Below, in pieces: positions 44,344 through 56,845 of a DNA stretch of 64,000 bases (position 1 is the first letter of the stretch; each line of letters begins with the position of its first letter). Origin of the DNA: Tetrapyrgos nigripes (taxonomy: Eukaryota; Basidiomycota; Agaricomycetes; Agaricales; Campanellaceae); the NCBI GenBank assembly GCA_013368315.1, contig JAACJM010000001.1, forward strand, positions 1,054,001-1,118,000, given 5' to 3'. The position numbers and the translations under genes are program-made. A model generated the notes under the pieces. The model was not told where the DNA came from. It saw only the letters and a program-made list of their open reading frames with translations, and did no database searches.

Positions 44344-45978
44344 ATGTCCTACGCGTAAGTGGTATGATACAATTTGCTTCCGTGCTGAGGGGTTTTTGAA
44401 ATATCTAGTACCTCTTCTGGGGTATCAAGTGGCATCAGGCCGCAAGCAAAGGCCCCTCGGACCAAAAAGTGCTCAACGCGCTTTTTATCAGCTAGCGAGA
44501 TTGCTAGGAACAAGACACATTCTGAGACCTGGCAGCACTACCAGGGCCTCGAACAGGCAAACTACAATGACATTCCTGAAGATCTGAAAGCAGATGTCCA
44601 CGGCGTCTTCAATATTGCGGGCAGGATTCCCTTGAGTTGGGTAAAAAAGGTAAATACGTGTGTAGAGGTCAGAGATGGTACTTACTGTGATGGAACTCGA
44701 AGGGATCTCCAATCGAAGGATTTGCGACACCTGGGTTCTTGAAATTTGTGCGTCAGGCACATAAAAGAAACAAAGACTTGTTTGGCGAAGATGACAGTAG
44801 CGTGGATTCTGGAGGATTATTCATCGACATTTCTCTGGTGTTCGCCGCTTGGGAAAGCTTAAAGGAGATGGCCAACTCGAAATCGAAAGAAAGCTGGTCG
44901 GAGGCCGATTATGTCGCGCATGTGTAAGTGCTGAAATCTCTCGAACTCTGTATCCCCTGATACTCATTTGGATTGTCTTTAGCTACACTATCATTCGTCA
45001 AGCTGGTGTCAAGCGAAGTACGCGGCGGTAAGTGTTCTGAATGCTAATTGAATTCAATCCCCGAGTCCGACTGACACTATCTCAAGGAACCAACGTCGCG
45101 TATGTCTTCCTCAGCCCATAGTGCACGACGGAATGGATAATGAAGCTAGACGTATCCTCGGAGCGAAGATTGTGATCCCGGACTGTGTTGTCCTCATTCC
45201 TCAGTCCCTTGTCAAGAATCTTTCAGATTCTAAAGATTCTGCATTCAAGAGACTGAAGAAGCACAAGATTATAACCAGGTCGGGCGCTCCGAGCAAACAC
45301 ACTTCATTTCCCTATCAAGCTACTCCATTCATGAGTCTGCCTAATGCTGCTGGATTCGAGTTTGCCAGCAGCTTTTCCGAGGACAAGAAGCCTTCCCATG
45401 AGAGTATGGAAGATGCCTACCGTCAGAACAGGATGTCAACAGCATCTGCAGTGCGACATTTACATTCGCTACATGTGGATGCTCCTGTGTTTGGCCTGAC
45501 ATGGGCTCACACAAAGGTCAAAGCACATGTTGACTGGTGGCGACGTTCTGAAGATGGTCCTGACCAGCTTGTAAGTGTTTTCTGAGACTTGGATATACGG
45601 ATATTCTTGGTTTGACTAACAGCACCGTAGGTTGTATACTCCGCTACATACTCACAACAGAATGAAGAGAAAGAGTGGAATCTGGAGGATCCTGCAGATT
45701 TACTAGAGGTATATTTCTTGCTGCGAAACATCGACTCTTTCACGATAGGCAGCTTTCGTGAGAGGGTGAACCAAGGAGTTCAGCGGCTTTTGGGTGCTGT
45801 AGTCGATGAAGGGAAGACATTTGAGCCTTGGAGGCGATCAACGGAGAGTGTCAAGCGTCCAAGCCGTGCACAGAAGGAGAACCACTCGACCTCCTCCAAC
45901 TCTTCACCTGCTTCTTCCCCTAAACATTCGAAGCAGAAATCAGGCGCTCCCCGTCGTAAGAACCGTTCAAGTCATTGA
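44344..45978 (+). CDS. Agaricomycete-type protein of unknown function
   Basis: First exon 44344-44354 (MSYA start), then exons with CSTRFLSASEIARNKTHSET, YNDIPEDLKADVHGVFNIAG, a stretch GLFIDISLVFAAWESLKEMA, YTIIRQAGVKRSTRRNQR, LGAKIVIPDCVVLIPQSLV, GFEFASSFSEDKKPSHESME, DAYRQNRMSTASAVRHLHSL and ADLLEVYFLLRNIDSFTIGS. It ends in a basic Ser-rich tail (KSGAPRRKNRSSH). I know close relatives in many mushroom genomes, all unnamed; the conserved DRI/EDAYRQNRM core may be a nuclease- or kinase-like fold, but I see no certain catalytic motif. Its codons and splice sites look like those of its neighbours. It converges with the N-acetylglutamate synthase gene, 86 bases apart. Confidence 0.65.
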
Positions 45979-46064
45979 AAGTGATAGTATTGTATTCTAT
46001 AGTCTTCATATCCTGTAAACTAGTCATACATAAGTACATACAACGATAACCACAATTCTGGTAA

Positions 46065-48156
46065 CTAGATTTGTTGGCTATTTTGAGCATCATTATTTTT
46101 CCAACTCGATGGAATTTTGGTCACCACATTCGTCCATGAAGACAAACGGCCCGTCTCCCAACTCTCGATATATGACAAACCCTGACTGCCCCGCCTCCCC
46201 TCTTCAATCTTTAAGCGTTTTTCGGCGTCGCACCAGAACAGTACCCAATCACCCATCCGCATATGGCCAGAACTCCGCTCGAAATACCATTTATTGACGG
46301 GATTATTGCCACGACTCCTCCAGACGAGATCCCTCCCATTCCCTTGGCCCTGTTTTCCTCCATTAGGGTTCACAGAGAAGGGATGGCCAAGACCATAAGA
46401 CTCGTCATGAAGAGCCACCCATAGAAAGTCAACAGTCCCGTCACCTTGATGGCTAGGAAGGACCGCAAACTTGTCGAGGTAGGATATGGGAAGCTCTGAA
46501 CCAGGGGCAGGTTCATTGGTGACGATTGCGGCACCCACATAATCGCCTGCGACGACAACAAAGTCAAGGTGCTTCTCCAAGCGAGCGTAGAAAGCGTCTT
46601 CTTCGAGAGTGCGCCCAAAAGATTGCTCGAGGAGAGCGTTGAGTTTCGGACGGTCAATTTGATCAAGAGTGCGAATAACACGGATTGGAAGCCCCTTCCG
46701 TAGAAGGGTGGGAGTATGTGGGGTCAATTTACGGTTTCCTTGAAGCAGAGCGTGGGGAAGACTCGAGCTCACGGCTGGTTTGTTGGTAATTAAGTTGCCA
46801 ATCAGCGAGCTCTGGGACCTGTGGGAGACCATCACTGCAGAAGAGGTGGGAGGCATATATGCCAAGCAAGTCCGTGCCAATGAAAGATTGGAGAGGGCAG
46901 TGCGATGTGTCTGCCGCCAGGAGTCCTGGAACGTGTCATGGATGAATTCATACTCGGATGCTAAGTTTATGAGAAGATGAGGGTATCCGGAACGTGCGTA
47001 AGATGGGACACCTCCTTCACGGTTAATGATCATGAGGCGGAGGGGGGTAAGGTCAACTTCAGAAGGATCAATGGGTGCATCCTCGGTAGCTTGGTGGCTA
47101 GAGATGCCAGCCTCTGCCATACCGCGGGCAAGAGCACCAATCACATCGTTTGAGTCGATACGAACCGAGCGACAAAATGAATCGAGAGCGAATGGAGGAA
47201 TGACCGGGATTTCGCCGGAGCGAAGTGCCGAACGAATACCAACGAGGTCAGAAGGAAAGGTGTGAGCTTCAGGCGGTGTAAGGCCTAAGGATTCGTCTTC
47301 ATCGGGTTTGGGGCCAAGGCGCACAACGGCACCCAAAACTGGTCTAGCACGGGCACCACGCTTCTCCAGAGCTGATACCACACGCATTGTATCCTCCACT
47401 ATGGCGGAACGGTCATCCTGATCCCCACGTATTGATTCATCGTTTTCCACGACAATGACGCTAACGAGCCCGAGTTTCTCAAGGTACACCATGCCTCGAG
47501 CTATACTGTCGAGTTGCACCTCGGAGAATGGTCCCTGCATCTTGACAAGAGCAGTACGCCTGACAACGGGATCTAATATTGATGCCACAATGGGACTTGG
47601 CTTGGGATGCTCCAGCGCGATGGGTATTGACTCGGGGTTCGTTTCTATTGGGGATGTTGTGGGAGTTGGTGCAGTCGTGGGTGTGGGGAAGGAGATAGGC
47701 GAGGCTTGAGGCTTGGGTCGAGGACCAAAGGATGCAAGATACGAGCGCGTATCACGCAGCGAGGGGTTGGCGCGCAGTATGGAGAGGATAAAATCCTGAA
47801 GGGAAGATTAGTTGAATATACTGACGAGGAAGAATGAAAATAACAACATTATCAGAAGGGTTGTGGTCGTCGCCGGCATCAGGATAGGGATCCCGACCCC
47901 GTACCGTCTACAAGGGAGATAGTCAGACACAGGCAACTAAGGCATAAAAGGGCTGCTAACTGCATAACAAGCTTGGAGCGAGGGCTTGGAACACTTCGCC
48001 TTGAGAGCAGAAGCAAAGAGAGAACGATGACAAGGTGGGTGCAACATGAAGGGAGAGGAGTAACGCAGCAAATAAAATCAGGACATCGAAGGTGTTTAAG
48101 TAAAAGGGCACCTGCACGGTGACTCGTTCGCTAAAGCGCGCAGAAAATTTGATCAT
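46065..48156 (-). CDS. ARG2: N-acetylglutamate synthase, mitochondrial
   Basis: Starts MIKFSARFSERVTVQ, an amphipathic, basic mitochondrial presequence, then small exons with GRDPYPDAGDDHNPSDN and FILSILRANPSLRDTRSYLA, and a long exon (from about 47,815 down to 46065). The long exon includes an inactive amino acid kinase-like half (RTALVKMQGPFSEVQLDSIA; EKLGLVSVIVVEND) and a C-terminal acetyltransferase half: LPIRVIRTLDQIDRPKLNAL, LEKHLDFVVVAGDYVGAAIV, ISYLDKFAVLPSHQGDGTVD and NPVNKWYFERSSGHMRMG. This two-part layout and the K-W-Y-F-E-R-S motif identify the NAGS family, which makes N-acetylglutamate as the first step of arginine synthesis. The extra alanine/proline linker before the kinase-like half is low-complexity. 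Confidence 0.92.
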
Positions 48157-48274
48157 ATCTGATAAGATAATATTTCAATGGCTCAAAGCCCTCAAAGCTC
48201 AAAATGATGCAGATCGTTCTAGTATACATATAGCTTTACACGAAGTACATCCGTAAAATCCCTCAGGCGTCTGT

Positions 48275-50131
48275 TTAGCCATTGGCTGCATCAGAAAGTG
48301 AAGACGCGGAACTTTGAGTTTGTGTCATGGCTATTCCGGAGCTGTGAGGTGTATTAGCTTGGTCCTTCGAGCTGTTGAAAGAACTGCGTACATGAACAGT
48401 AATTAAGGAGTCTTCACTGCACATCACAGCATCGGGTGCTTTTGAGGGTTCGAAAACAAGCGCGCTTAGACGGTAGGGTAGGGTTGTTATCACTTCTGCA
48501 TCGAAAACGTCTGCCGGTAACTTTGTCGCAGTAGTTATACATAGCGACGGGTCAATTCCGGGCACAGACACTGCTGTGTTTGGTTCTTCTGTGTCTGATG
48601 TGCTCGAAGCGCTTTGGGAGAGCGCTCGTTTCAGGGCATACTGGTTGAAGTCGAAGATGAGCAACGTAGAACGGTTGAGTTCAAAGTCCATGTCTTCGTC
48701 AAAATTAGCTTCCATGATCACGAATTTTGAGCCGAAGACATAACACTGCCAGATCAGAAAATCCGTGCTGATTGGACACAGATCCAAGAGGCGAGTCTCC
48801 TGTCCCCACTCATCCCACTCTAGCTTCCGACGTTCAGCGTCCATAGCCCCCCGGTGGGCCAGAAGAATCTTTTGAGGCACAGCGATGAAAAAGAAATGTC
48901 TTCCCCAACGTCCAATTCCGACCAAAGATACGACGAAAAGCCTATTTTCTGTGGATGTGTGAAATGGAACCCCGGCATCCTGACGAGGACGCCAGCCCGG
49001 TGAAGGATCGGAGCGAATTTCGAAGCGAAAAAATACAGCATGCGCGTTCAATGCTGGAAAGCACAAGGTGTAGCACTGTTCAGCATCTGCGTGTGCTTTC
49101 CGATCCGCGGACTCCCGTAGAAAATCGATAACCAGAAGGCTAAGTTGGCGGTCCGTTTCCAGGATGGTGAGGATAGCATGACATTCTGACATAAAACTGA
49201 ATGATTTCATTTCGAGTCCGGTAAGATTCTACGACGGAGACATCAGTAAAGCGACACGGTAGAACCTGATGCATTCCATGTACCAGTTGCAAGGCGCCGC
49301 TTTTCCAATTGAAGACGTAAAATTCATTCAGGCCCTGGCCTCCATGGAAATCTGGGGCACAAAGGCAGAGCAAACCAACAAAATCTCCCGAGATTTGAAT
49401 CGAGTACGACACCTCGTAAAGGTTGTTCACTTGCGACTGGACAATGACACCCGAATGTAAAACTCGAGGATGCTTCGTACCATTGGACATAGTCTTGCAG
49501 TAGATATAATGGTTTGGGTTCTCTCTTGGGATCCCGTCAGCTTGGAAGCGTGAAAATATGACATTTACATACCTCACCGGTGCTTTTAGAAGTACCAATA
49601 GATCCTGTGCGGGGTCCATACCAAAATCGCGCACTCCCGACGGTTCATCAGGCTGGACTGTCCACACCTTTTCCGGAATGTTGCGTAAACCGGACGGAAG
49701 CTGCCTGAAGACAAACTTTCCTTCCTGTGTATTTTGTGCGAACACATTGCCGAAGAGTTCCCAAAGATTTCCTGTCGTTGGATTTGCTGCCGTTGGGTAC
49801 TCTGTTTCATTTGTCCAGTTCAGGTTATTCCAAGCCATTTGGTGTTTCTTGAGAGCAGCCAGCTTCTCCGAAGGAGGCAACGTATTGTGGCCATTGTCCT
49901 CTGAACGAATTCGTGATCAATCTTAAAGAAGAATTCGACAAAGGAAACAGATCCACCATTTCCGCTGGCTGCAAGCTCTATTTTGTACACCAAATTTGCG
50001 GTCTCATCGACAAGTTCACGAATGAATTTGCATACTCTCCGGCAGATGAGCAACAAACGGAAGTCAAGTTGGTCCAAAATGACAATTATGAGCTCCGGGG
50101 GAAGGTCTAGGAACTGGAAGATGGACGTCAT
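48275..50131 (-). CDS. F-box protein with beta-propeller-like C-terminal part
   Basis: ATG at 50131 starts MTSIFQFLDLPPELIIVILD, QLDFRLLLICRRVCKFIREL: a typical F-box (L-P-x-E-L...L...L). After an intron come segments such as PPSEKLAALKKHQMAWNNLN, KFVFRQLPSGLRN, FGMDPAQDLLVLL and, later, FFIAVPQKILLA, CYVFGSKFVIMEANFDED. Repeated hydrophobic strands suggest a WD-like propeller, as in many basidiomycete F-box proteins. F-box proteins recruit substrates to SCF ubiquitin ligases; the substrate is unknown. It is divergent from UBE2O with only 75 bases between starts, so two ubiquitin-system genes share one promoter region. Confidence 0.78.
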
Positions 50132-50206
50132 GGAAAAAATGGGGAGTCTGAGGTTTTGATTACAAAAGCAATACGAGTGATTCACTGTACGGTCTCCAGG
50201 GTTCTT

Positions 50207-53200
50207 ATGCCACACGAGGATTCAAAGCATCTGGTAGCAAAGGTCTGTCTACTTCTGTTCAGCAAATCTTCTAATTAACCTACCTTTGTTCTAGTTCTAC
50301 CAGCAGGATGTTGTCGCGAAAGCAGGATCAAATTCATTCGGCATCGTGCTCGTGAGTTGAGGATGTTTCTTTTCTTCTTTCGCTAATTGCTGTTGTAGAG
50401 GTGTTGGCATGATGCGGAAGACATGGCTATACCACCAGGTGCAATGTCAGATCCACTGATGAGACCCCTTAAACCCGGCGAAGTTGGTGTGTCTTGGCTG
50501 AATGAAAACGCTCACTCTCGCGAAATACTTCCTGAATCGGAATTACAACTCTTGGACCGAACCCTTCAACCTGGCGATTTCTGTAAACGAAGCGTAGATG
50601 ATCTACAGTCGGGAGTTGTCACAAATATTCAAACAAGGTGTCGTATAGAGCACGTCATTTCGAAGGAACCAGTAGAAGGCTGGAAGACATCTGACGATTT
50701 CCAGCATCGAACTGATGCTGATATTGGAGATTATGTGGTATATAATGATTGGGTTGGGCAGGTACGTGCAGAGATCCTTTCGAAGGCTCGATCAAGCTCA
50801 TTTCTTCGTTCAGGTCATTGAGGTGAGGAACCGACCGCCTGCAATTCTTCGTCACAAGATATATTCATATTCCAGTCTTCACCAGCTTTTTGATGAAAAC
50901 ATTATCGAGGTGCCCTCAGGTCAACTCGTTCGTCTTCCCGAGTTCAGCTCTCGACTAGCAGTGGGAGAGAAAAGTGAGGTCAGTGAACAAACGCAATGTC
51001 TTATCATGCAGTATTTGACTGATTATCTTGAAGAGTATTCTTCCGCCTCCAGGAGGCATGTCAAATATGTTGGGGTTTCTGTTTGGAAATACCGGCCGTT
51101 CTGGTGGTCTTGAGACTGTCATTGCTGTCAAGGTTAGTTGAGTGCATACCTTTCCCCATGATGACGAATCACATACCAATGATTCACAATGTAGCACACA
51201 GTCTTCGCGATTTCCTGGCTTGCCATCAACCAGACAGTGCGGCCATTTACTTCTTATCCCCGAAATTTCGACTTAACACTATTCCTAGCTCGATGCGAAG
51301 GAAGCTCAAAGTCGACAACGACCGCAACGGTTCTGGTACGGTCAAGACATATCCAAACTTACTCTCCTTCAGTCTCGTTCAGATTCTCAGAACCGAATTG
51401 GCGACCGAATGAATTTGAAGAATAGCGCGAACATGCCTTTCACAAAGCATGGGCAAGAAGGCGAAGCAGGCGGTGTCGTTTCTGTACAGTGCTTCAATGT
51501 CAGGTCTACAGAGACAACTTTGAATGTCTTATGGCAAGACGGGGCCACAGAGTCTCTAAGTGCCGCAAACATCATTCCTTACTTGAACCCGGACGAATAT
51601 GATTGTTGGTTCGTACGTTTTCACATTCTTCACAATGCAGACGCTCATTTTTGGATTATAGGCCTGGAGATCACGTCATCTGGAGCAATGAAGGCGTGAG
51701 GACTCCAGTAGTAGTCCAAGCCGTCGATGCAGCACAGAGGACTGCCAAGGTTCTTTTCACGGAAACCGGCAAAATCGAGATGGTATCGCTTCTGGAACTC
51801 GATCCTCATGGCACATCAGATCCAGAACTTCCACAAGGTGGTCTGGATGGTCTCGGTCTTAGAAGAGGGGACTTTGTATTCATCCATAATGAGGATACGA
51901 CAAATGGTTACACTCCCCCACGGGTGCCAAAGATTGGCGAGCTCGAATCCTGGGTACGGGAGAACCCTTTTGCTGGTGGCACCAATCAGTTGTCCGGATG
52001 GAGGAAGGAAATGGCTGCTTTAGGTACCAATATCGCTACCCGGCGAGGCAAGGATGGCGTTGTTGAAGGTCAAATGCAGCGCTCACCTGAAAATGGCTTT
52101 CTTCATTGGATTGGTGAAGTTTATGATGTGAGTGAGACATTCTTCACGGTCCGACTGGACTTTGAACTATGATACAGCTCAATCTAGACGGCACGGTGCA
52201 AGTCGAACATCCTGATCAAGTAGTCAAAACGTATCCTCTAACACGGCTGACGAAACTCTACGATGGGATCGAGCAGCTGGAAGACGAGATGTTTGAAGGC
52301 GAAGGCATGTCCTCCCCTTTCGATGAGGAAGAATCATGGGTCATGAACGAAGATGGCGATTGGGTGCCTCAGGAGAAAAGCGAAGACTGGGAAGAATACG
52401 AGGACGAGGACGATTTCATGGAGAGCGATAGCATTGACAGCGACATTCCGGACACTGTAATGCAAGAATCCGAACTGTTATCGGAGTCGCAAATGCACGC
52501 CCATGCAGAAGGTATCGATATCCTGGCTACACCGTCAGATAGTCTCCACACAAAAGAAGTCAACTCGGAAGACCTGCCGACTGCAAACGGAGATTTGGTG
52601 GATCAGTCTGAAGATATCGATATGAGCGCAGGCCCTAGTCAAGAGGGTGATAAAGCACCATGGAAGCGTTTCGAGATTCTTCCTCAAGCACCTCCAGATC
52701 ATGCCTATCACTCCACGATACCAACACAACCCTCCCGTTCATTTCTTTCTCGACTGTCTCGCGAATATCGTATTTTGATGAGCAGTTTACCTGGTGAGCA
52801 AGAGCAATCAGAATTTCGACAACATTTCCTTGTTTTGACCTCAATTTACTGCAGACTCAATAATCGTTCGCGCCTTCGAGGATAGAGCTGACTTGCTAAG
52901 ATGCCTTATCATTGGCCCTCATAACACTCCATACGAAGATGCTCCTTTTGTTATTGACTGGATGCTAGACTCCAATTTTCCACATTCGCCGCCTCTCGCA
53001 CATTTTTTGAGTTGGACGAACGGGAACGGCAGGGTAAACCCGTCAGTATATTTGGTTGTTTTCATTGTGAATGGAGTCTCAAAATCTTTTCAGGAACCTG
53101 TACGAGGACGGTAAAGTGTGTCTCTCAATTTTGGGTAACGATGATCTGTTTTCGCATTTGCTCTAGTATTGACTCAACCTTTAGGGACATGGGCCGGCGA

Positions 53201-53726
53201 CAAAAACGAGACATGGAGTGCCAGCAGATCATCATTACTCCAGGCTTTCATCAGTATCCAAGGTCTTGTACTAGTCAGGGAACCTTGGTTTTGTGAGCCT
53301 GCGTATGAAAAGCTCAGAGGAACAAAAGAAGGAGCTATTAACAGGTTAGTGCATCTGCATCCCTTTGTCTTATCCGCATATCTAACTCCAAATATCTCAA
53401 GTCGTCTATACAGCGAGAAGGCATACGTCTTATCAAGAAATTTTGTCTTCAGGGCGTTGAACATCCCTCTTGGCGGCCTCGAGTCAGAAATTGAGTGGAT
53501 ATACTTTACAAACCGAAAACTGGAAAAAGTAGTGTCTAATGCGAAGACACTGATCCAGAAGAGCAGGGATGCACCGTCTTCGGTGACTATGGAAGATGAG
53601 CAGGAAGCAGCAGCGGTGCCTAGGCTAACAGCGGGAGGCATAATTACTCTTGAGCGGACGTTGACTAAATTACAAGGCCTTCTCGACACTCACTCAAAGA
53701 TAAACAGCAGTGACTTGACAGTCTAA
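50207..53726 (+). CDS. UBE2O-like E2/E3 hybrid ubiquitin-conjugating enzyme
   Basis: Begins [31 protein letters not shown]. The first 600 residues or so hold UBE2O-type conserved blocks ([22 protein letters not shown] shadow replaced by an intron; [38 protein letters not shown]). An acidic stretch ([18 protein letters not shown]) follows, then the E2 fold: [36 protein letters not shown] and [20 protein letters not shown] with the catalytic cysteine. The end is a coiled-coil-like helix ([19 protein letters not shown]). UBE2O attaches ubiquitin to basic, unassembled proteins without a separate E3. Many short exons. Confidence 0.87.
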
Positions 53727-54142
53727 ATAGCATTTGTATCATATTATCACAGATTAGATGAATTTGTGGCATGAAACTCGAGTCATACCTATCAGTTGAG
53801 CTCCCCGATATCATTCTGTACAAGGGGAAAAGATTTCCATTTAGGACGCTTGCTCGGGCTCCATCTCTCAGCATTTGCGTTGTCCAAGCTGATATCTTTT
53901 ACGTTGAAATACACAAGCATCGGCCTCGTTTACAGTAAAAATGAAGGAAGCCATATAGTATGCATACAGGTACTACAGAAGGGCCAAAGAAAGGCGACAA
54001 AACTGACTTGACAAGAACAAGAACAAGGATATGAAAAATACACAATAACGTAGTAAGCTACAATTGCAAGAAAGTAAAGCCAGGTTCATCGCCGCATAGA
54101 TCTATCTGTCTACCAACTCGCGTGCCGTGCAAAACCAAAAAT
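53727..54142. other. Convergent intergenic stretch
   Basis: About 415 bases between the ends of UBE2O and the Kre6-type gene. AT-rich, with no open frame worth noting; probably two 3' untranslated regions. Confidence 0.45.
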
Positions 54143-56779
54143 CTAGTTGCATCCGTCAATAAGTTTGTTTCTGGGAGGGGTCTGGCCGGCCTGTTTCCAT
54201 GTCGTCAGGTTAGGATTCGTGTAAGCTTCGATGTATCTGCAAAGAAGACAAGTTGAGTTCAGACTTGCTCAAGTTTGAGCCGACCAAGTGGGAAACGTAC
54301 TCATCAATGTATGCTTTCGTAGGGAAATTCTTGGGGTCGCAGCCAATGTTTATCGAGCCTTTCCTTTGATAAACTCTTATCCAGTCTACCATCATCGTTG
54401 TCGGGAATACCAATCTTTCTAGATCGACTGTACCAAAGTTGGTCGACATTCCGAGGTTGACGATGAGATACTGTTCATTTGATGAACATCTTGACGTCAT
54501 AGTACATCAGAAAAGAATGAACGTACCATAGGTTCTTGAGGGATGGGACGAGCGGAAATCTCAACACCGGTGTCAGCGGCAAATCCTGCAGCCTTGGCCG
54601 TCCATGCGCCTTGGCATTGGCAATCCATGTAATGTACTGTGAGAGATGTCTTGGTATCAGGAAAATCGTTGGAAGGCGTAGGAAAATGTAACAAAAGGCT
54701 TACCGCATCATCATAGCCTGGTAGCCGGAGTATTAATCAGGCTATCATGAATATATATACGCTGGGCGCTTACCTGGCTTGTACTCGAACCCATACGTCT
54801 CATAGACCTGTGCAGAACCAAAGTACGCATCCGGATCTGCAATGGAGGACGTAAGTCAAAAAACCCGCGATGTGAACGCATGCTCAACTGACTCGTTTTA
54901 GTGATACAAGACGAGGCTTGCTGGAGAGCACCACCCAAGTAGGAATTCATTATTGTCACATCAGGATCGGGAATGATGAGGTTATCAGTAGTGTTGAACC
55001 ACCTGTAAGCCTCGTTGAATGGCTTGAAGTGAGGGTTAGTCGACTGAAATATTCAGTGTATAGATTGAACTGGAACCTACCGCCCATTGTCCTGATTGCG
55101 ATACTTCGCCCGTGTTGGGAGTACCGAAATCGCCACCGACCTTTAGAACTTCACGGTGAGCTTGGACCTCAAGAGAAATTCACTGTTCTCTGACCTGAGC
55201 TTCGAAGATATCGATTTCTGGAGCGGCTCGGCCGACATAGGTTCCGTCAGCATGTACAGGTCCTGGATGTGATTCACCTGGGCAGGTACATCTCGAAAGA
55301 CGCTGTCCAGGGAGATAAGAGAGTACACCACCAGCACCTTGGTCGCCATTGACTGTAGCTGCATAGGGTAGTCCATTGATCGTCTGATTGGGAGCAGTAC
55401 CGACATCGCATGCATCATATGTGTATGGCCACTGCAAAGAAAAGGTTTCAAGTTCATGTTCCAAACACGGGGCAAGGTACGCACCATTCCTTCCAGGCTT
55501 GCACCATAACCAGCACGACCTGTAAAAGACATGAGAGAATGAACTGACTGAAACAAGGCTAGGATACTCGCCCAGATTTCCCATCGTCCAGATAGCAGGC
55601 CATAAACCGACAACATTACTGACACCAGGTAAAACAACGGAGGTCACAATCAGTCCTGGGGACAGATTCAATCTTCTGGGAAGCTTCCAAAGCAAGGAAG
55701 GAACCCACCGCCAGTAAAACAAAACTTATTCCATGTTGACATCATCCCGCCCTGGTATTTCAGATCGTGGTTTTCCTTCTGCGAAAGCGTAACATGCAGA
55801 GAACCGCCCTTTGTGGTGATAGCTGCAGGGTCATACCACTCCATGTTGTTCGTCTGTTGAAAAGGCATGTCATTCCCAAGTCGAACGCCGGTCTAGAAAG
55901 CTGACTTACACCCCAATAATGCAGATCTACAGCCTCCCAGAATGGATCATCACCTGCGCTTTCGGGGTCAACGGTTGAAGTTTCAAAACAAGACACGGAT
56001 ACGCACCAGGATAGAAAGTACGCCCATCGGTATTGAACTCATCACTGAATACCAACTGCAACGTTTCTCCATCACGGAAAGAAGGGTATGTGTACGCGTC
56101 TTCAGGAGTTTCCACATCAATCAGACCCCAATTACCAGACATCTTGGGAACCTGTCAAGTGCAGAATAAGAAGACGCCAAAGCAAGCAGATGGAATAGCA
56201 TCACCTGCCCTGTCGCGTTTATCCCTCCCAAATTGAATCCACCTCTGAAAGACAGGGTATGCTTCGTAAAGTAAGTGATCATAGGATATCCAGCGCTGCA
56301 GAGACCCGTCAATACTGATACGAAGGTACGAAGACAGGACGCGCACAAAAGAGTGAGTAAGCCGACGCCGAGAAGGAGAAGACAGCCCAAATTGCTGAGG
56401 CCACGACCGGTGAGGAAGGAGCCTCCATTATCGTTCTTGCAATCACGGCGGGGATCGGGGTTGTGAAGGTAGTCGTCGGGTTCTGCATTATGCAGAGAAA
56501 GATCTGCGCCCCAAGCAGCTGGGTCCGGAGAAAGAGAGAATTTGCCGGCTATGGAAGGACCAAGGGACGATGAGGTGGGAAAACGTCTGGTTGGGATTGC
56601 GGAGTAGGGCGAGTCGTTCTGTTGGAAAGTTAGTGGCGAAACGGGTTGGAAGGGGAAATACATACAAAAGAAGAATGGCTGGACATGTTGCGAACGGGGC
56701 CCCTTGCAAGAGTAGGTTCGAAGCGACTTGCCGAGTTTTTGCGTGTGGCTGAAGGGGGTATAAGGTTTGTAGAATCCAT
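54143..56779 (-). CDS. Skn1/Kre6-type beta-1,6-glucan synthesis protein (GH16)
   Basis: Type II membrane protein: a cytosolic Ser/Pro/Arg-rich start (MDSTNLIPPSATRKNSASRF), a helix (LSNLGCLLLLGVGLLTLL), then the GH16-like domain: MSGNWGLIDVETPEDAYTYP, LQLVFSDEFNTDGRTFYPG, MEWYDPAAITTKGGSLHVTL, GLWPAIWTMGNLGRAGYGAS, and APEIDIFEAQ with the E-x-D-x-x-E catalytic signature. Late blocks: SYLGGALQQASSCITKTNQT, GYDDAYITWIANAKAAW and TMMVDWIRVYQRKGSINIG. The end includes CDPKNFPTKAYIDEYI. Kre6/Skn1 proteins act in the ER and Golgi in building beta-1,6-glucan of the cell wall. Many introns are spread over the gene. The final residues read NKLIDGCN. Confidence 0.93.
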
Positions 56780-56845
56780 GACGGTTCAAACGAGAGCTAA
56801 CTAGATACTAAACACTTTAACTACTGTCACATAAAAACTCCACTG

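Noticed and set aside
44344..45978. Assignment as a protein kinase or nuclease
   Set aside because: No catalytic motif of either class could be found in the joined exons.
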